From Chamaea fasciata (taxonomy: Eukaryota; Chordata; Aves; Passeriformes; Sylviidae), in assembly GCA_029207755.1 (NCBI GenBank), contig JARCOQ010000009.1:34308914-34372913 (forward strand): a stretch of DNA of 64,000 bases, given 5' to 3'. The notes beneath the pieces were generated by a model. The model worked only from the letters and a program-made list of their open reading frames with translations, was not told the origin of the DNA and made no database searches. A program made the translations under genes and the position numbers. Positions 41,201 through 56,200 of this stretch are shown in pieces. Each line of letters starts with the position of its first letter. The first letter of the stretch is position 1.

Positions 41201-44200
41201 AAAATGTTAGGACAAATCCCAGGGTAGAGGAGACTTGACTCAGTGTCTTCCTTGGCTTGAAGACAATCAAATTCATAACTCTGAACTCCCATGGGGACAG
41301 GCTTTGCTCCTTGCCAGTAGGTACATGTCTTGTTGGTGCTGTCCCAGGTTGCCCAAATAATTCAGCATTCTTCGACAGCAGGAGAAAAATCTGGAAATCC
41401 CACCTTCAAGAACAGCTTCTGTAACAGGTGACTTGAGCTAGAAAAGCTAGAAAGCTGACTAGGTGGTAGAAAACCACCTTCTCCAGCTCCAAGAATAAAA
41501 CTTAAGACTTTCAAGCACCAAGAACAGGCCCTCAATTAGCAGGACAATGCAAAGAGCATTTTAACTCAGTGATTAGGGTCCTCTGAGGAAGTTGTTAGAA
41601 TGTTTTCTTCCAGGTTGTGATGGAGAAAAGGAACAGAGACAGACTGAGGCAGAGAAATAAAAAGAGAATCACCCTACTGCCCAGACACAAGAACAAAAAC
41701 GCCTGCATTCTTGTCTTTGCTGTAGTGGATCTTTCAGTATCTCTGCAAAGTGAAAGAGGACAAGAAGGACAAAGAAGATCCCCATCCACTCTTCACCCCC
41801 AGAATGTTTTATTGGCACAAAGCTTGGAGTTTTCTCATGGAGGCTGAGATTGAAATGCTGTGAGACCAAGCATCCAAGTCTCAAAACCTCAGTGAGTGTC
41901 AGGTAACTGCACCACTTGATGAAAGGGAGCACAGTCAGCATTACCTCCACTTCCCAGAATCTGCCAGTTTGTCCACTGGGCCTTCCATCTGCCCTACAAG
42001 TAAAATACCTCAGTAACGCTCAGTTAGAATGCGTCACATAGAAACAAAAAGATGTGTGGGGAGAAAAGGAAAGATGGAGATTTTGGCAAATGGATAAACA
42101 TGAATATGTAAACGAAACTAATTCTTTTCCCCTGGTATTTGAAAGCATTCACAGGCTTCACCAATATAAATGAATCTAGAAATATTTCCTCTGCTAACAG
42201 AGGAAATACAGCTTTACAGGCAAAACTTAGGAAGTAATGATATTATCTCCTCAACATTTTGTTATATAAATAATATAAAATAGGAAAATGAGGTAATGAA
42301 ACCTCAAAATCCTGCACAGTAATAAAACTAAATTAATTATCCATGCAATAATAAAGGAAAGCAGTGTTGAATACCCGGGCCTGGTTTATACATTTGGTTA
42401 TAAGAACCACAAACCATGCTCACATATCTGTGTCATTTACTATGAAGAATATCACAGGGCAGTGCTGACTGGTTGTGTCTTATGTAAGACTCAGATAGCA
42501 GCCTTATTTTTAGGACAAAGAATAAACCTACAGCTGTTTAGAAAATTATGCACAGCCCTCACATGAATACTCTTTACCTTTGCTAGAGAATACTTGGTAA
42601 GAAATTTCAGAGCAGAAGAGATGCAGGGTTTGTCCAAAAGCTTTTAGATCACTAAAAGTCAAAGCCATATGCAGATCCCAACTCACCACACAGGCCCTGA
42701 CACCAGTGACACCTCAACTCTGAGCACGCAGAACCATCTCCTTGCAGTTCCCATACTGAGCCCTCAGCCTCAGAAAGGCCCACAAATCACCCAGAACTCT
42801 GCTCCCAGGGCACAAAAATTACACTTCATTCAATCACTCCAAAAATCTGGCTCAAAATCAAGCTTCACATCATCTCTCAAAGGTCAGCAAATGTAGGCAG
42901 TTTTAGACTGGGGATGGAAATTTGACCACAAAGACTCCCCATGGAAGCTTGTCTGCTCTGTACTAGAAATGAAGAGAGATTTAAGAATCTGACCAAAACA
43001 AATTGATATTAATATGTATAAACTCCCTGTAATTGTGGCAACGAACAGTGGAACAACCACCTGTGGCTGTCTTCTCAAGACCTAGACCTAATCAATAAGA
43101 AAGTACAGACAGGTTTACATGGTAGGGATCCTGGCTTGCAGAATTCGTCACATCAGAGGGAAGCTGAGCTCTTCATGCTTGCACACACTCGCTCCAGCTG
43201 CTAAGTCTGTGGGAATTGGAGATGGCAACTGCATTTGCTTTCTCCTCTGTTTCCTTCTTGCTTAATCACTCTGAACTCTATTTTGAATGTTGTCTGGCTA
43301 GACAATGACTTGCTAGGCCCTTCATGGGTTTGTGTTTGGGTAAGCATGAGATTCACGCCTAGTGCTATGTCAATGCCCCACATAATTCATCTGCAGGAAA
43401 AAAACTGCCCCAGTGGCACTGCTTCATAGGACATGACAAGTGGAGAAAAGCCTGCACATTGGATCTGCTGCCTTTTGATTCCCACTGCCGAGAGTGGAAC
43501 GGGGAGAGGAGAGAGAACCCAAACCAACAGGAGATTTCAGTCAGAGTAGCCCAGATTAGACTGTGAAGTTAAGGAGTGTTACAGCTTGGAAACAGATGCT
43601 GAGATGCAATATATGCCACTTTCTTACATAAACTGTTACATGGATTTAGAATAATTCTGCCAAAAAGGCAATCTAGAAAAAGTTACAAAACTGGGATTAA
43701 ATTGGGAAATTTGTCTAGCATTGGCATTAAGTTGGCAACAGAATTGTTTTTATATAGTACATGAGAATCAACATTCGAGTAGAGCTCCCCTAGCCTTTCT
43801 GTTTGTGGTTATTTCCATGAGTTACTACACTAACATCAGATTATTTTGATTCTACAAGCTTCTACTAACTGCTAGTATGCATATTCACTAAGATTTGAAT
43901 CCTGCTAAAGATAAATTAGAACTACAACAGATGTGGGATTTTAGAATTTGTATTCATGCACAAAGGTGCTTAGAATCTAATGGGTATTACTACACTCTAT
44001 GCAATTCCCTTTTTTTGCCAAAAATGTTTACAGGTAGCAGAAAGGCCCAGGAATTAAACTACTTGACAAGATCTAGGAGACCATGATCCAGCTGTCTGCT
44101 CTGTCACAGATTTTTTTGTGTTACCGTAACATGTCCATCAGCTTCTTTAGGCCCCAATTTCCCACAGGTAAAATGCAGGTAACAGCCCTGCCCTGAAGGG

Positions 44201-47200
44201 TGCTGTGCTCTCAGATTGTCAGAACTGATGGTGATGGGGCCAAACAGATCCATCACAGAGACAAAATGATGTGAACCTGTACCTTCAGCAAGACTGGCAT
44301 TGAGAGAAGATTTTGTTTGTTGTGCAGGACAAAGTACAGCCACCCACCAGCAGCCTACAATAATATTGCCAAAGCAGAGCAAAGGCAAGCAGAAGGAAAG
44401 CTGCATTTCACTTCTCTGTCTGCCACAGAGTTCCACTAGAACAGTACAAAACCACTTCAGATACATATTCAGCACATTTCCTGGCTTTGCTTTGGCCAGT
44501 CTTTTGCCCTACAAACCACACTGTGACAATGTTAATACAAGCACCACTGCCTACTCCCCTTTTGCACACCGCGCACACTAAACAATGTGCACTAGATGCA
44601 GAAGAAATAGCCAGGTTTCCAAAGCTCCAACCTACTCAGCCTATATAGATAAATATATACAATTATAGACGCATTATACTTTGTACAGAGCACTGCACCA
44701 CTGAACAAGAGCTTGAATTTTTAGCTGGTAGATGTAATAATTTTAAATATCTGACTGCTGTATTGAACGAGCGTGTGAATTACTGCCTGTAAAAGTTTCA
44801 TGTTCTAGGAAAGCCGCCAAAAAAGGAGCTGCAATGCTACATTTTTGATTTCAAACCAGGGCTTGAACCTTTGTACTCTTTCCCTCAGTCTCCTCAGTCT
44901 GCTGAACTGCAGCCTAGTTTTAACATTGTACCCCGTGGCTACATGGGCTTGTTCTTTGTGTGACACCTTACGAAACACTCGTCTGAACCACAACAACACC
45001 ACTTTGGCCTACACCACTTTTGTAATCACATTCAGAAATAGGCTTATGGCTTCCGTGATAAAAGCAGTTCTTCAGACAGCCGTATTAACAACTCCTTTCT
45101 ATTCTTGCTAATCCTAAAAGAAAACCTACCAAGCAAGCAAAAACCTCCAAGATTATACTCTGCATTCAGAAGTGTATTCGCACTTATTTCAAAGATTTCT
45201 GTTCTTTGCAAGAAGTTTGGTGTAACACCTTCAGCCTCTGAATGCTGGTGTTCAAATTTTCACGGCAAAGTTAACTTGGTCTTGTTGGTTTGGTTGTAAA
45301 TTTGTACAACCATATATATACACACAGAACAGACTGAGAAAAGCAAAAGTATGAGAGTGACACACAGGAAACAAGGGCTGTGGGAACCCTGACTTCAATG
45401 TTTTCAAATTTAAAATGTAGTTTTGAATATAACTCCTTCAAATGAGCAAACTCCTGCAGTCAGCCTGCACAGTTCCCTGCCAGAGCCTTGCATTTGTACA
45501 AGGACACTTGGGGCTTCCATGGGCAGGGAAGCAGCTGCCAGCAATGACAGCCTGGTGCTGATGGTGCAGCAAAATGCTTTTGTTTTCACAAAGTGCTGCT
45601 TTTATACCTCTTTCTGTGTATGCAAAAACATCCAGGGTCACATGCAAAGAAACCTGTCCGTGAGTAACTTCAAAGGGTCTCCTGAAAGGCATTCTTTCCT
45701 CTATTGTATTTTCTTCTGCAAGCAGACATTTGAAAAGGAAGAAGTGCCCATGTTTCTTAATGAAAGAGTTTGTAGGAAGTTAATATCCTCAGCACATCAG
45801 CCAGGAAAAAAATGATACACTACATTCACAGAAAAGTTTTTTGGATCTAAAGCTGGCACAAGGTTAATCTGGCTACGTACAACTTGAAAATGATTGCTCT
45901 AGGTTTCATTCATGTTGGTTGGTTAGATCACTTAAGACAAACTTGCACTTTTGGAATAGAGGAAAGAAAAAGCTGTTAATTGTCTCTATCAGCATTATTT
46001 GATTTCATCTGTAGGCCACCATAGCCACAGCAACCCTACGCTATTAATCTCTCATAACACCATGACTTCTTTTGGACAGCAATGATTCTAGAAAAAAAAT
46101 CCATATGAAAAACTGCTGACTAAACTCAGCTGTCTATAAACATTACTGGACTGTGCCATCAGCTTGCAACATTTCAAAATTTAACTCTGTTCTGCAGCAT
46201 TTTGTTCTGCAGTCAACACTTTCCACAATAACGAGATGCCTTGAAAGTGTAATGGCAATGCCCTTCTAGCCCCATCACTTCCCTCTGCTACGGCAGCCAC
46301 TCCCTGATTCTTACATGATTCTGCCTTCCTAAAAAGACAGGCCTGTTCTCAGTACCGAGGGTAGAACGCTGCTCAACTTTCCCTTGGAACACTAGAACCG
46401 GTTCTTGCCACCCACGTGGGAAAACGATCAGGCTGGTTGGTGAGAAATCAGAGAAACTCCCGTTTTACACTGGCTTTAATGAGATGAGAATTTGATCTCT
46501 AAAGCAATTTGCTGAGACCTGCTGCATGAGAGAAGAAAAGCTGAAGGAGGTGAAACCCTATCGGGCTGTTTGGTGCTCCCCAGGCGCTGGGCAGCCCCCG
46601 GAGGAGGTGGCTGGTACCACGGCGTGCCTGGCTCCCAGCCTCTGGCACCTCTCACCGCGGGACAGAGCGGCCAGCTCAGAGCTCTGCTTGGCACAGCTGG
46701 GCTGGCAGGAAACCGTCAGAGGGCACAGTGCGGGGGAAGGTGTTAGAGGAAAGGAAGGGATCTTGGAGGGGGGACTCAGCAACCTCAGCTCCCTGAGAAG
46801 GCTCCTGGAACCTCGCAGCTCTCCGCACTGCTCTGAAGCTGCGCGGAATGAACAGCCCTGCAGCATCAGAGAACACGGGACCAGAGCAAGGAGGAGCAAT
46901 TCATTCGCCAAATTCCTCTCCTACCTACTCCAAGCTGGCTGCCTTTTCCTACCTTAGCTAACCTTCAAGCAACCTCCCCAACACAGACATTTTAGATGAG
47001 AACACACAAGATCTACCACTACAGTTCCAAAATCAGATATCACCAGGGTGCTTATTCCAACTCAGCAGTTTCCAACTTTTTCTACTTTGTGGCTGCCACA
47101 TTTTCCTCCTCTCACCCGCAAGACTTACAAAGCCCTGTCTCCTCAAAACTCTGCCGTAATGTCTAAACTTTTGGCCACTTCTGTCTCCTTGGTCTCCTGA

Positions 47201-50200
47201 AGAAAGCAGAAGAGTTTGTCAGCTAAATTTTTTTGCCGCCTCTCCCTCTTTTCTCCCTACTACCTGGAAACTGTTGGTCAAGAGCACAATCAGCAGTAAG
47301 ATGGAAGAGCTAAACGGTCAGAGATACAATTGCCAGTGTTTTGGGATATCTGCTGGTTCTTTAAATAACTTTCTGTAAGATTCCAGACAAGATGCAAATT
47401 GAATATATCTAAGGATTGGCTACACCCTTATTCACTACTCGTTGGTTTCTAAAATTCCATTCTCAATAGAAGCAGGAATGCAAGCTCTGGGCTTAAAACC
47501 TGCCCAAATCCAGGTCTGAGCAAACAGATTGGTCTTCTACAGGTAATACAAGATTCCTCCCAAGAAAGGCAGTTTGTAATGGCTTTAGCAAGGAGCTCCT
47601 GCAGGTGTGTGTGTGTCAGTGCAGCAGGCAGTGTGCTACCTGAGAAGTCCACGCAGGTGGAGCTGCAGTGCTTCACCATGCCCAGGACAAACATTGGTTT
47701 GGAGGCACAAACTGAAGCTGGCTCTTGGTCTTCACAAGTCACAGCAAGAGACATTTGGTCAAATGCCTCCTGGTCTAGACAGGAGATTTCCTCATGCAAA
47801 ACAGCTAAGTGATGAGATGTTTCTAATTAAATCCAGGGGATCAGGAGAAAGTTCATAATCACATCAAACTATATGGAAACATTCATTTATGTAGGAATAT
47901 GCTGGGTTTGTTGCATAATCTGTTCAATCTTTTAAGAATTTCAATGTAGTATCTTCTGCATTCTCAGTTATACCAGCTAGAAATCTGACCAAGCTTAACC
48001 TGAATTACTCTGAAAATATTTCCCTTTCTTCCTAATTTTCTCTTTAAGTAGGTATAGTTTTCCTTATTTAATTATGAACTAAAATATACAGCATTCATTT
48101 CTGTAAGTAGCAGGTGACTGATATTTGAACACAAAATCCTCAAAATTTTGGTGTGTTTTAATGATTTCTTTTGATCAACAGTGTGCAAGAGTACAATTTC
48201 TTTTTGACAGGGACTTAGAGGAATTACATGTTTGATTTCTTTTGCTGCCTGTGAAAAAAACTCAGTGTCATTACACTGCGCAGACTCACAGTGCAGTATC
48301 TGTGCCTGCGAACCAAATTCAGACTGTTTCAGGATTGTCCTAGGTTAACTTGGGCTTTTTTTATTTTTGCTTGCTGTAGAATGAGTGTAAAAGTGTCAAT
48401 AGCTGCAAATACCCCAGGACATGACTGGTTTTGCTCACACCTGTGCCTCTCTCACCCTGCAGGAATACAGGATTTCAAGCTTTGAGCAGAGGCTGATGAA
48501 TGAAATCGAATTTCGCCTTGAGCGGACCCCGGTGGATGAATCAGACGATGAAGTCCAACACGAGGAAATCCCTACAGGCAAATACATAGCTCCCATCTTT
48601 GATAAGAGACTCAAGCATTTTCGGGTAATGGAAGGATCCCCTATTACATTCACCTGCAAAATAGTTGGAATACCTGTTCCCAAGGTACGTCATTCTCATT
48701 GTCACTGGTAAAGGAACAAACCCCAACTCTTCCCTAGTGTCTGTACATCCCTGCTAAGCACAGGGCTCTGAGGAGAGAGCTCCCAAATGAATCATTTCCC
48801 CCACCTTTCTAAAACAACAGTATCTGCTCCTGAGCATGCAACAGGCCTTGAGGTCCAAACACCTGACTCCAGGAGTACAGAACTGCATAACCCCCAGAAC
48901 TTCTCAGAAAGATGAGAACTGATCTAACAGTGATGTGCCTAGAGCCAAGAAAAGAGAATCTGACAGGCCCAGCTATGATATGCACCTTCCTTAGTTCAAC
49001 CCGGAACCATTCTCTTTCCCATTATAACTGATCAGCAAAGTTTATAATATTCTAAAATTTTATTAGCTATCGCTCATTTTATGTTATTGTTCTAGTCACT
49101 GCTAAGTCATGGGGGCGTGTGTGATCATTACAGGTCTATTGGTTCAAGGATGGCAAGCAGATTTCAAAGAAAAACACACATTTCAAAATGAACAGAGAAG
49201 AAGATGGAACATGTTCTTTACATATTGAAGCCGCTACTAATGATGATGATGGCAACTACACAATTATGGCTGCGAACCCACAAGTAAGGCGTTTTGTTTT
49301 CTTTTACAAAGTGCCTTGTTTCATCTTTTTCTAATATATATTAATAGGAACTCCAATTAGGCCACATACTTTGACATCAAGTGGTGACTATGTCACAAAT
49401 CAGGTGCTTCAGAGCAGAGGAGAGGAAACTATGATGACTGATGAAACTACTCCCCGATTACACAGTCAGTCAAAAGCACTATGGAAATTTTTTCACGTTA
49501 GTAACTCCTGCCCCATCTCCTTCCCACTCTCAGTTGCTGATAGGTACCTTTTGAGACGTGCTGACAGCACAGACATGATATTTCAGGCAGAAAGAACAGA
49601 GCAGGAACAAACAAATGGTTACATCAAATTTGGAACTGTTACCAAACACAAGGATATTCTTTATCCAGGATACAAAGATGTGGATCTGCAAATGGTCTCA
49701 CTCCCTTACACCATTCTCCTTGACCCCATGTGCTAGCTTAGCAGATTTAATATTCAAAAGTACATTCATCAGGCAAGTTTTTCCAGCTAAAATGTTCCTT
49801 TTTTTAAAATTCTTTTTCTTTTCAGTTTCTACATGGCTGTGTTTTAAAGTAGGCCAGTACAAAGGTACTAGCAGACAGTACCTGTGGCATGAATAAATAA
49901 GCAGGGACAGGCACCACTGCTAAATGCATTGCCACAGCCTGAAGAGTTTGAGAAACTCCTGCCTCAACTGCAGGCTAACAGCATTTGCTTTGGGGAAGCG
50001 GTATTCTCACTATAGTTCAGCTACTTTATAAAAATGAATCCTAATGCACTGCAAAAGCGTTCAATATTTATCCTTTAAAATGAAGTAAGCAATTAACCAA
50101 CTATTAATTCTGTTTCCATTGTGAATTGCAGGGGAGGATCAGTTGCTCAGGACACCTGATGGTTCAGAGTGTCCCTTTTCGGGGACGAATACCAACAACT

Positions 50201-53200
50201 CAGCCTCACAGGTGAACGAAAAAAGTCCTGCAGACCTTCTTTATGCTTTGTACTGAAGGCATCCAAAATAACCACTGCATTCATTGAACTTCAGTTCTCA
50301 ATCATAAAATGGAAATAACAGCAGCAGTTCCCTCCCAACAGGTCACTTCTATGTTTTTGAAGGTCATCCTCAAATACAGGGAAGTTTAAGGACAACTTCA
50401 ATTACTTGCTATAGTGGAGCTAAAGGCAAGGGACGGATTAGCAAAATGAAATTTGGCCAAAAAGAAAGCAAAAAAGAAGTAAAGAAAGAAGAAAAAAAAA
50501 AAAAAAAAAGGCTGGCTTGTGAATCTAAGGACATACTACATGATATAGTTAATTTGATAATCTTTCTAAATGGAAAATACACAAGAATTAAATTACAATC
50601 AGTCCATTTCTTTCTGCCCTTTTATGTAACTCAAGCTATCACTCCATCCTTTTCCTCAATTTCTTCCTTTTTTTCTTAAGCCTTAGGAAAAACAACTGGA
50701 CTTCCAAACATACACATGTGATTTTTGTGTTGCAGAACACGACCCCGGGTGCCAGAAGGAGACAAAGAGGCAGTTCAAGAACGCTTTTTCAGGCCCTACT
50801 TCCTACAGGCTCCAGGTGACATGGTGGCACATGAAGGGCGACTCTGTAGGTTGGATTGTAAGGTATTAACTGGTTCCTCTGTTCACTCTCACCTTCCCTA
50901 CCTCTGCAGATGCAGTGCTATGTGTTTTCATGTTCTTTATTGCAGGCACAAACATCTTCCATTCACATTTTTATGCTTCATTTTTAAAACTATTTCTTAA
51001 TGCCATTGTCTCTGAGCTGATTCCAGGGATTTCTTTTGAACAAATATTCTATGGGATGAAGAACACAGAAAACATAACCCAGAAGCAGAAGGCTCACTTA
51101 CAAGGTTGTTCAAATTACTAGATATGTTCACTGTGTCCTCTACTGGTATGAACTTCAGAAGTTCTGCTCCATTATCAGATTCTTGAACAGAATCCAGAAT
51201 AGCACAAAACCGTGAGAAAGAGAGGATTCAGCACGTTGCTTTGTGTTCAAACAAATGTCCCCATTGTATTGGACTGAATTACTGAAGATTAATACCCCCT
51301 GAAAAGAGGGAACTGAGCCCAGTTCATTTTATGCTTCCCCAGCATGCACAGAGGCAGAAACATCCCTCCCCATTTACTGATGGAAATCCTGGCATGAAAG
51401 AGTAGAGGTTAGAGTACACAGAATGAACATCCTGTTATTGAACACCTTTAAGAGAATCATCTGCTCCAACATATTCAGGTAGCCCCTCTGTGGCTCTGCA
51501 GTGCAGCAAAGGTGGCAGTGCTGACACTGACCTCTACCCTGAAGAGGGTAGAAGGCCTGAGGCACAAGCTAATGCCCTGAAGATAAGCAAGACTCATTAC
51601 TACTTAATTTACGATGTAAACTTTACGAGGAGCGTGCCAAAGGATTTGCTTATTCCTAGCTCTGCTGTCCTGGCAGAGCTCGTGAAGCCTTAAAGCATGT
51701 CTGGCATTGCACAGACCTGGGAGAGAACAGTCCTCACTCAGGCAAGTTCCACTTCCCTCTTACCCTGCTTTGTAAAATGTTGTTTGGAAAGCAATATTTT
51801 AGACATGAGTAAGTACTGCTCCCTATTGAAAATGTTTTTAATACTACAATACAGTCTAATCTTTCAAAAATACTTAATTTGTAGCATTCTAAAGCATACA
51901 AGTTCAACAGCTATGAAGTATTATATCATTCTTCATCAAATTTTACTAAATATGAAGTAATTTGTAAAGAACATTTTTTCATCTCTGTTAAACTCTCTAG
52001 TATTTTAGAGCAAGGAATGTGATTTATATTCAGCACCAAAAAAGGGAAAACTAGGAGATTATTAAGAGTCTTTTGTGACTCTCATATTCTAATTTCATAT
52101 TTCAATCTAAGGTTCTTCCTTTCTGACTAAAAAAAAAAGTAGATATTTCATGTATTTTTTAATGTTTTTGCTTGTTTGTTTTCTGGTTTTCTCCCTTTTG
52201 GAAGCAGTCAGCAGCGAAACAAAAACCGAAAAAAATAAAATCTTTCTGGTCTAGATTTTGACACGATTCAGCCGGCCTCTATTAAAAGGCCCAGCTGTGA
52301 ATCTCCTAACCTCTCTCTGTCAGTTGCACATTTGTCTCGAGCTGTTTCCCTGTCTCTCAGGTGAGTGGATTACCAACTCCAGACTTGACGTGGCTCCTGA
52401 ATGGCAAACCTGTGCTCCCAGACGGCAGACACAAGATGCTGGTCAGAGAGACTGGAGTGCACTCTCTGCTCATTGATCCTCTCTCCCAAAGCGATGCTGG
52501 AACGTATACTTGCCTTGCCACTAACAAAACAGGACAAAATTCGTTTAGTCTGGAGCTCACTGTTGTAGGTAAGAAGCACTGAAAAACTAATCTCAATGAT
52601 GAAATTATCTCCATGCATTTCTTCAAACTTACCTGACATAGTTTCCCTCCAGACAAGCACAGGTAAATAGTTCATGCATGGAGAGTAGGAGAATCCAACA
52701 GCTGTAGATATGTAATTTTTATATACATATTTCCCTCCTCAGCTGATGGAGGGAAATGCACCTGGCACTCAGATGAGTGCACTCCTGTTACTAAGAGAGT
52801 GTTGTAAGAGTTCTGCCTCATTATCACCTTTCCTCTCTTGTCTGGGTAAAATTACATCCTTAACCTCCACCCCAGAAAATGCTTAGGGTTTGAATTCATA
52901 ATATATACATTGGTATCCCAGATTTCAGCCCAAATTTTATTGGTCTAAAAATATTTTTAAATAGAAAAATTTAATTGGAAGACTGCTCTTTAAGAAACCC
53001 TTAAAGATGTGAAATATTGAAATTTATAGATCTGGCAATAATTTCCTGCAATGGTAGTAGGTTTAAACCCATTAGACATGCATATATTTTTTTATGAACT
53101 TCAGTTCTGCCTATTATTTACTTTATGTTCCCTTACAGAGGCTATGTCATGGCATTTCACTTCCCTTCCAACATCTCACTAAAATTTCACTACCTATTTT

Positions 53201-56200
53201 GGTATCACAAGAATAGTTTTTATCGTGTTCTTCCATCCTATTCAAAGAGAAACAAAGAAGAAAATATCTGTTGTCGAATGATTCTTTTTCCAGCAAAGGA
53301 AGTCAAAAGAGCCCCCATGTTTCTGGAGAAGCTTCAGAACTGTGGTGTTCCGGAAGGCTACCCCGTCAGATTGGAGTGCAGAGTTGTGGGAATGCCACCT
53401 CCCATATTTTACTGGAAGAAAGATAATGAGACCATCCCATCAAACAGAGAGAGGATGAGGTACTGTACCACAACACCCAAGCCTGAAGTTTCTTGTGGCT
53501 GGACCAACTGCTTCCATGAAAACCTCTGTGATAAGTACAGTGGTGGTGCTTTACAACAACTTCTTTCACCCACAAAAAGCTGCATAAATCTCGCCTCCCT
53601 GCGGGGGAAACAATGGCTGTTTGCCTGGTTCAGAACAAAGGCATGAGGCCCCACTGCCTCAGAGAGTGGGGACAGAGCCTGCAGGCCTGACAGAGAGTAT
53701 GATTCCCCTTATCAAACATACTCTGATAGGGTATTTTAATGCATTTCAGCACCTTATTCTTTCTAAGCTATTTTTTCCCAGTTTAGTTCCAACTAGGTAT
53801 GAATTCAAACTCATAAGAGTTTCCGTGCCCCAGAGCATGTGGTAATGGAGAGTTTATCATGTCAGATAGAGAAACTTAACAAAGTTGGTCACAAACAAGG
53901 GCAAAGACTTTGATCCATGCTTACAAAACACAACAACGTTCAAGTTCAGCTCTTGTAGTCAAATGCATCACTATTTTTCAATTTTGGCAAAAGATAAGCT
54001 GATGAAATTATGCGCCTGGCTATAATTAATGATAAATTAAGTGCTTTCCTTTTTTTAAGATTTCTACTTTAATATTTATCTGATTTTTAGTATTTTATTT
54101 CGCTTGGTTCCAACTGACAACTTGATGCAGTCACTGGATCTTTGAGATCAGCTTCAAGAAGTACCACTCCTTGCCACACATACCTGCAGGCTCTCAGGAC
54201 AGACAGCTGGCTCCGCAGCATCACCTGTTAGGGATGGACACCCATCGCAAGGGAAAGCGTTCTTAGAAAACTCTTTCAGTGGTCACCCTGTCCTCACCTG
54301 AGACTGCTGCCCCTCTCCAAAAACCCCACCTAACCCTGACCTTCTGCAGCCTGTAGTCTGTATGGTTTAGGCCCAGTCCTGTTTAATATCTTTACGGATA
54401 ATCTGGAGGAGGGGACTGAGTCTGCCATTAGCAAGTTCATGGATTACACCATATAGATGTTCCCATTTAAAAGGGATTGTGCTTATACACATGCACACAC
54501 TGTAGTTACTGGAAAATGAACAACTGTCCTAAAATGCCACATTTCCAGTTGTTTCACAAAAGGTTAGAAAAAAAATTTTGTGCAGGGAGCAAAGAGTGAA
54601 TGTTCCCTTTTTTATTAGAGCTGCTGGAAGCACAAAATATCCTCTTGTCCTGCAAGCCTGTGGTTTCATTCCAGTTCATACGGAAACAAAATCTCAACTT
54701 TCAGAACATCCTGGAACTGCAAGTGTTCTGAAGTGCTCATCTCGCACCTCTCCCTTTACAATGAGAGAAACACTTGGGTTGATAAAAAGGACCACCCTCA
54801 GCCTAGAGAGCAGAGGAGTCTTATTTCTGTTACACCCTACTGAAAAGTTTTTCCTGGAGATTGCAGCCACAAAGTCTTAGATCACCGGAGAACAAAGGAA
54901 GTGGAGGGAACAACGAAATAGGTTTCTTTCAGAGTGTTGGCTAAACCGATCTTTCTGATTTTCCCACTTAGTCATTTTCTCATGGAAAAGGGTGCCCCAA
55001 GAAAGTTTCTGACTGGCTCTGGTTGCTGTTGTGAAAAATACCACAACTTTGTAGAAATGCTCTTGCTTTTTTGTTACGTTCTTATTCCAGCTTCTGAACT
55101 AGGAAAAAATACAGTATGATTGTGCAGCAGCTTTGCAGAGGTTTAGCTCATTAGTATTCAATAAATAATGCTAATATATAGTATAGAGTTATAATATATA
55201 TTATAGAGTTATATTGATTATAGCTAATATATATATAACATATATAGAGTAACAATTCAGCTCCCACAGTCACACCATGGCTGTGCACAACTGCGAGGAG
55301 CCAGAACAGACCTGAGATTTCCTGATCATCGTTTGAGCTCATACTGAAAGCAAATCTATTGACTACATACTGCTAGCTCTTTGTGAATAGAGATGACAAC
55401 GTATCTGTTTCACATTTAACATACACATTTTAAAATCTGAAAGCTGATGTGCTCCTGAGAAATACTAATTCCCAAACACTTGTTTTGCAGCATGCATCAA
55501 GATACAACAGGGTACGTGTGCCTCCTGATCCAGCCTGCCAAGAAAGCAGATGCTGGCTGGTACACCTTGTCTGCAAAGAACGAAGCTGGCATTGTCTCCT
55601 GTACTGCTCGACTCGACATTTATGGTAGGTATTGGCTGGGAGAGAAAACAAGGCCCCAGCTACTTCTTAGTCTGGGTTTGGCATGGATTAGAAATCAGTG
55701 TCACAGCAGGGCCACAGCTTAATAAGGCCCCAGAAGAGATAGGATGATACAGCTAAATGGCCAAACCAGCTCTGCTGCACTGGCTTAAAGGAGGGTAAGG
55801 ACAAAAAGCCAAAGCAGGAGTTTTGCACAGTATTCTCTACTCCCATCTTCCACCTCCCAGAATCCCTAGACATATATATTCAAGTTGAACCTTAACTCTA
55901 CTGCCTCTGATGTGTCCGTGCTGCAGCCCTGACCTCACAAAGCAATAAATTGCAGAGAAGAAAGCGGACCCCTTCTTCCACAGAGCACAGGGGTGCAAAC
56001 CAAGCCTAACTGATGGGGACTGCTTTACATCCAATACATTTGTATAGGACCCAGAAGGCCCCAGCCCACTTCAACAACTACAGCACACCATGTAACTGTT
56101 ATCTCTGCAAGATGGAATAGAAAAAGCACAGTATTTTGATCACTTCATCAGCATAATAAAACAGAAAGCATGTTCCACAAACTGGATTTTTATATATATT

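Larger units (their letters stand above)
33526..48462 (+). other. MYPN: MYPN introns 9, 10 and 11
   Basis: Introns at 33526-35570, 36156-38480 and 38629-48462, the last 9.8 kb long. All are GT-AG. Only short open frames without family match are present. A GC-richer patch lies at about 46540-46900 in intron 11. I see no identifiable mobile element in this stretch. Confidence 0.7.

Noticed and set aside
46526..46957. 143-codon plus-strand ORF in intron 11
   Set aside because: Open because of local GC richness; an overlapping minus-strand frame is equally long and neither shows a known domain.
53460..53646. Read-through of exon 17 as an alternative end of MYPN
   Set aside because: The downstream exon at 55491 restores exact phase and the conserved second half of Ig5; the read-through has no similarity.
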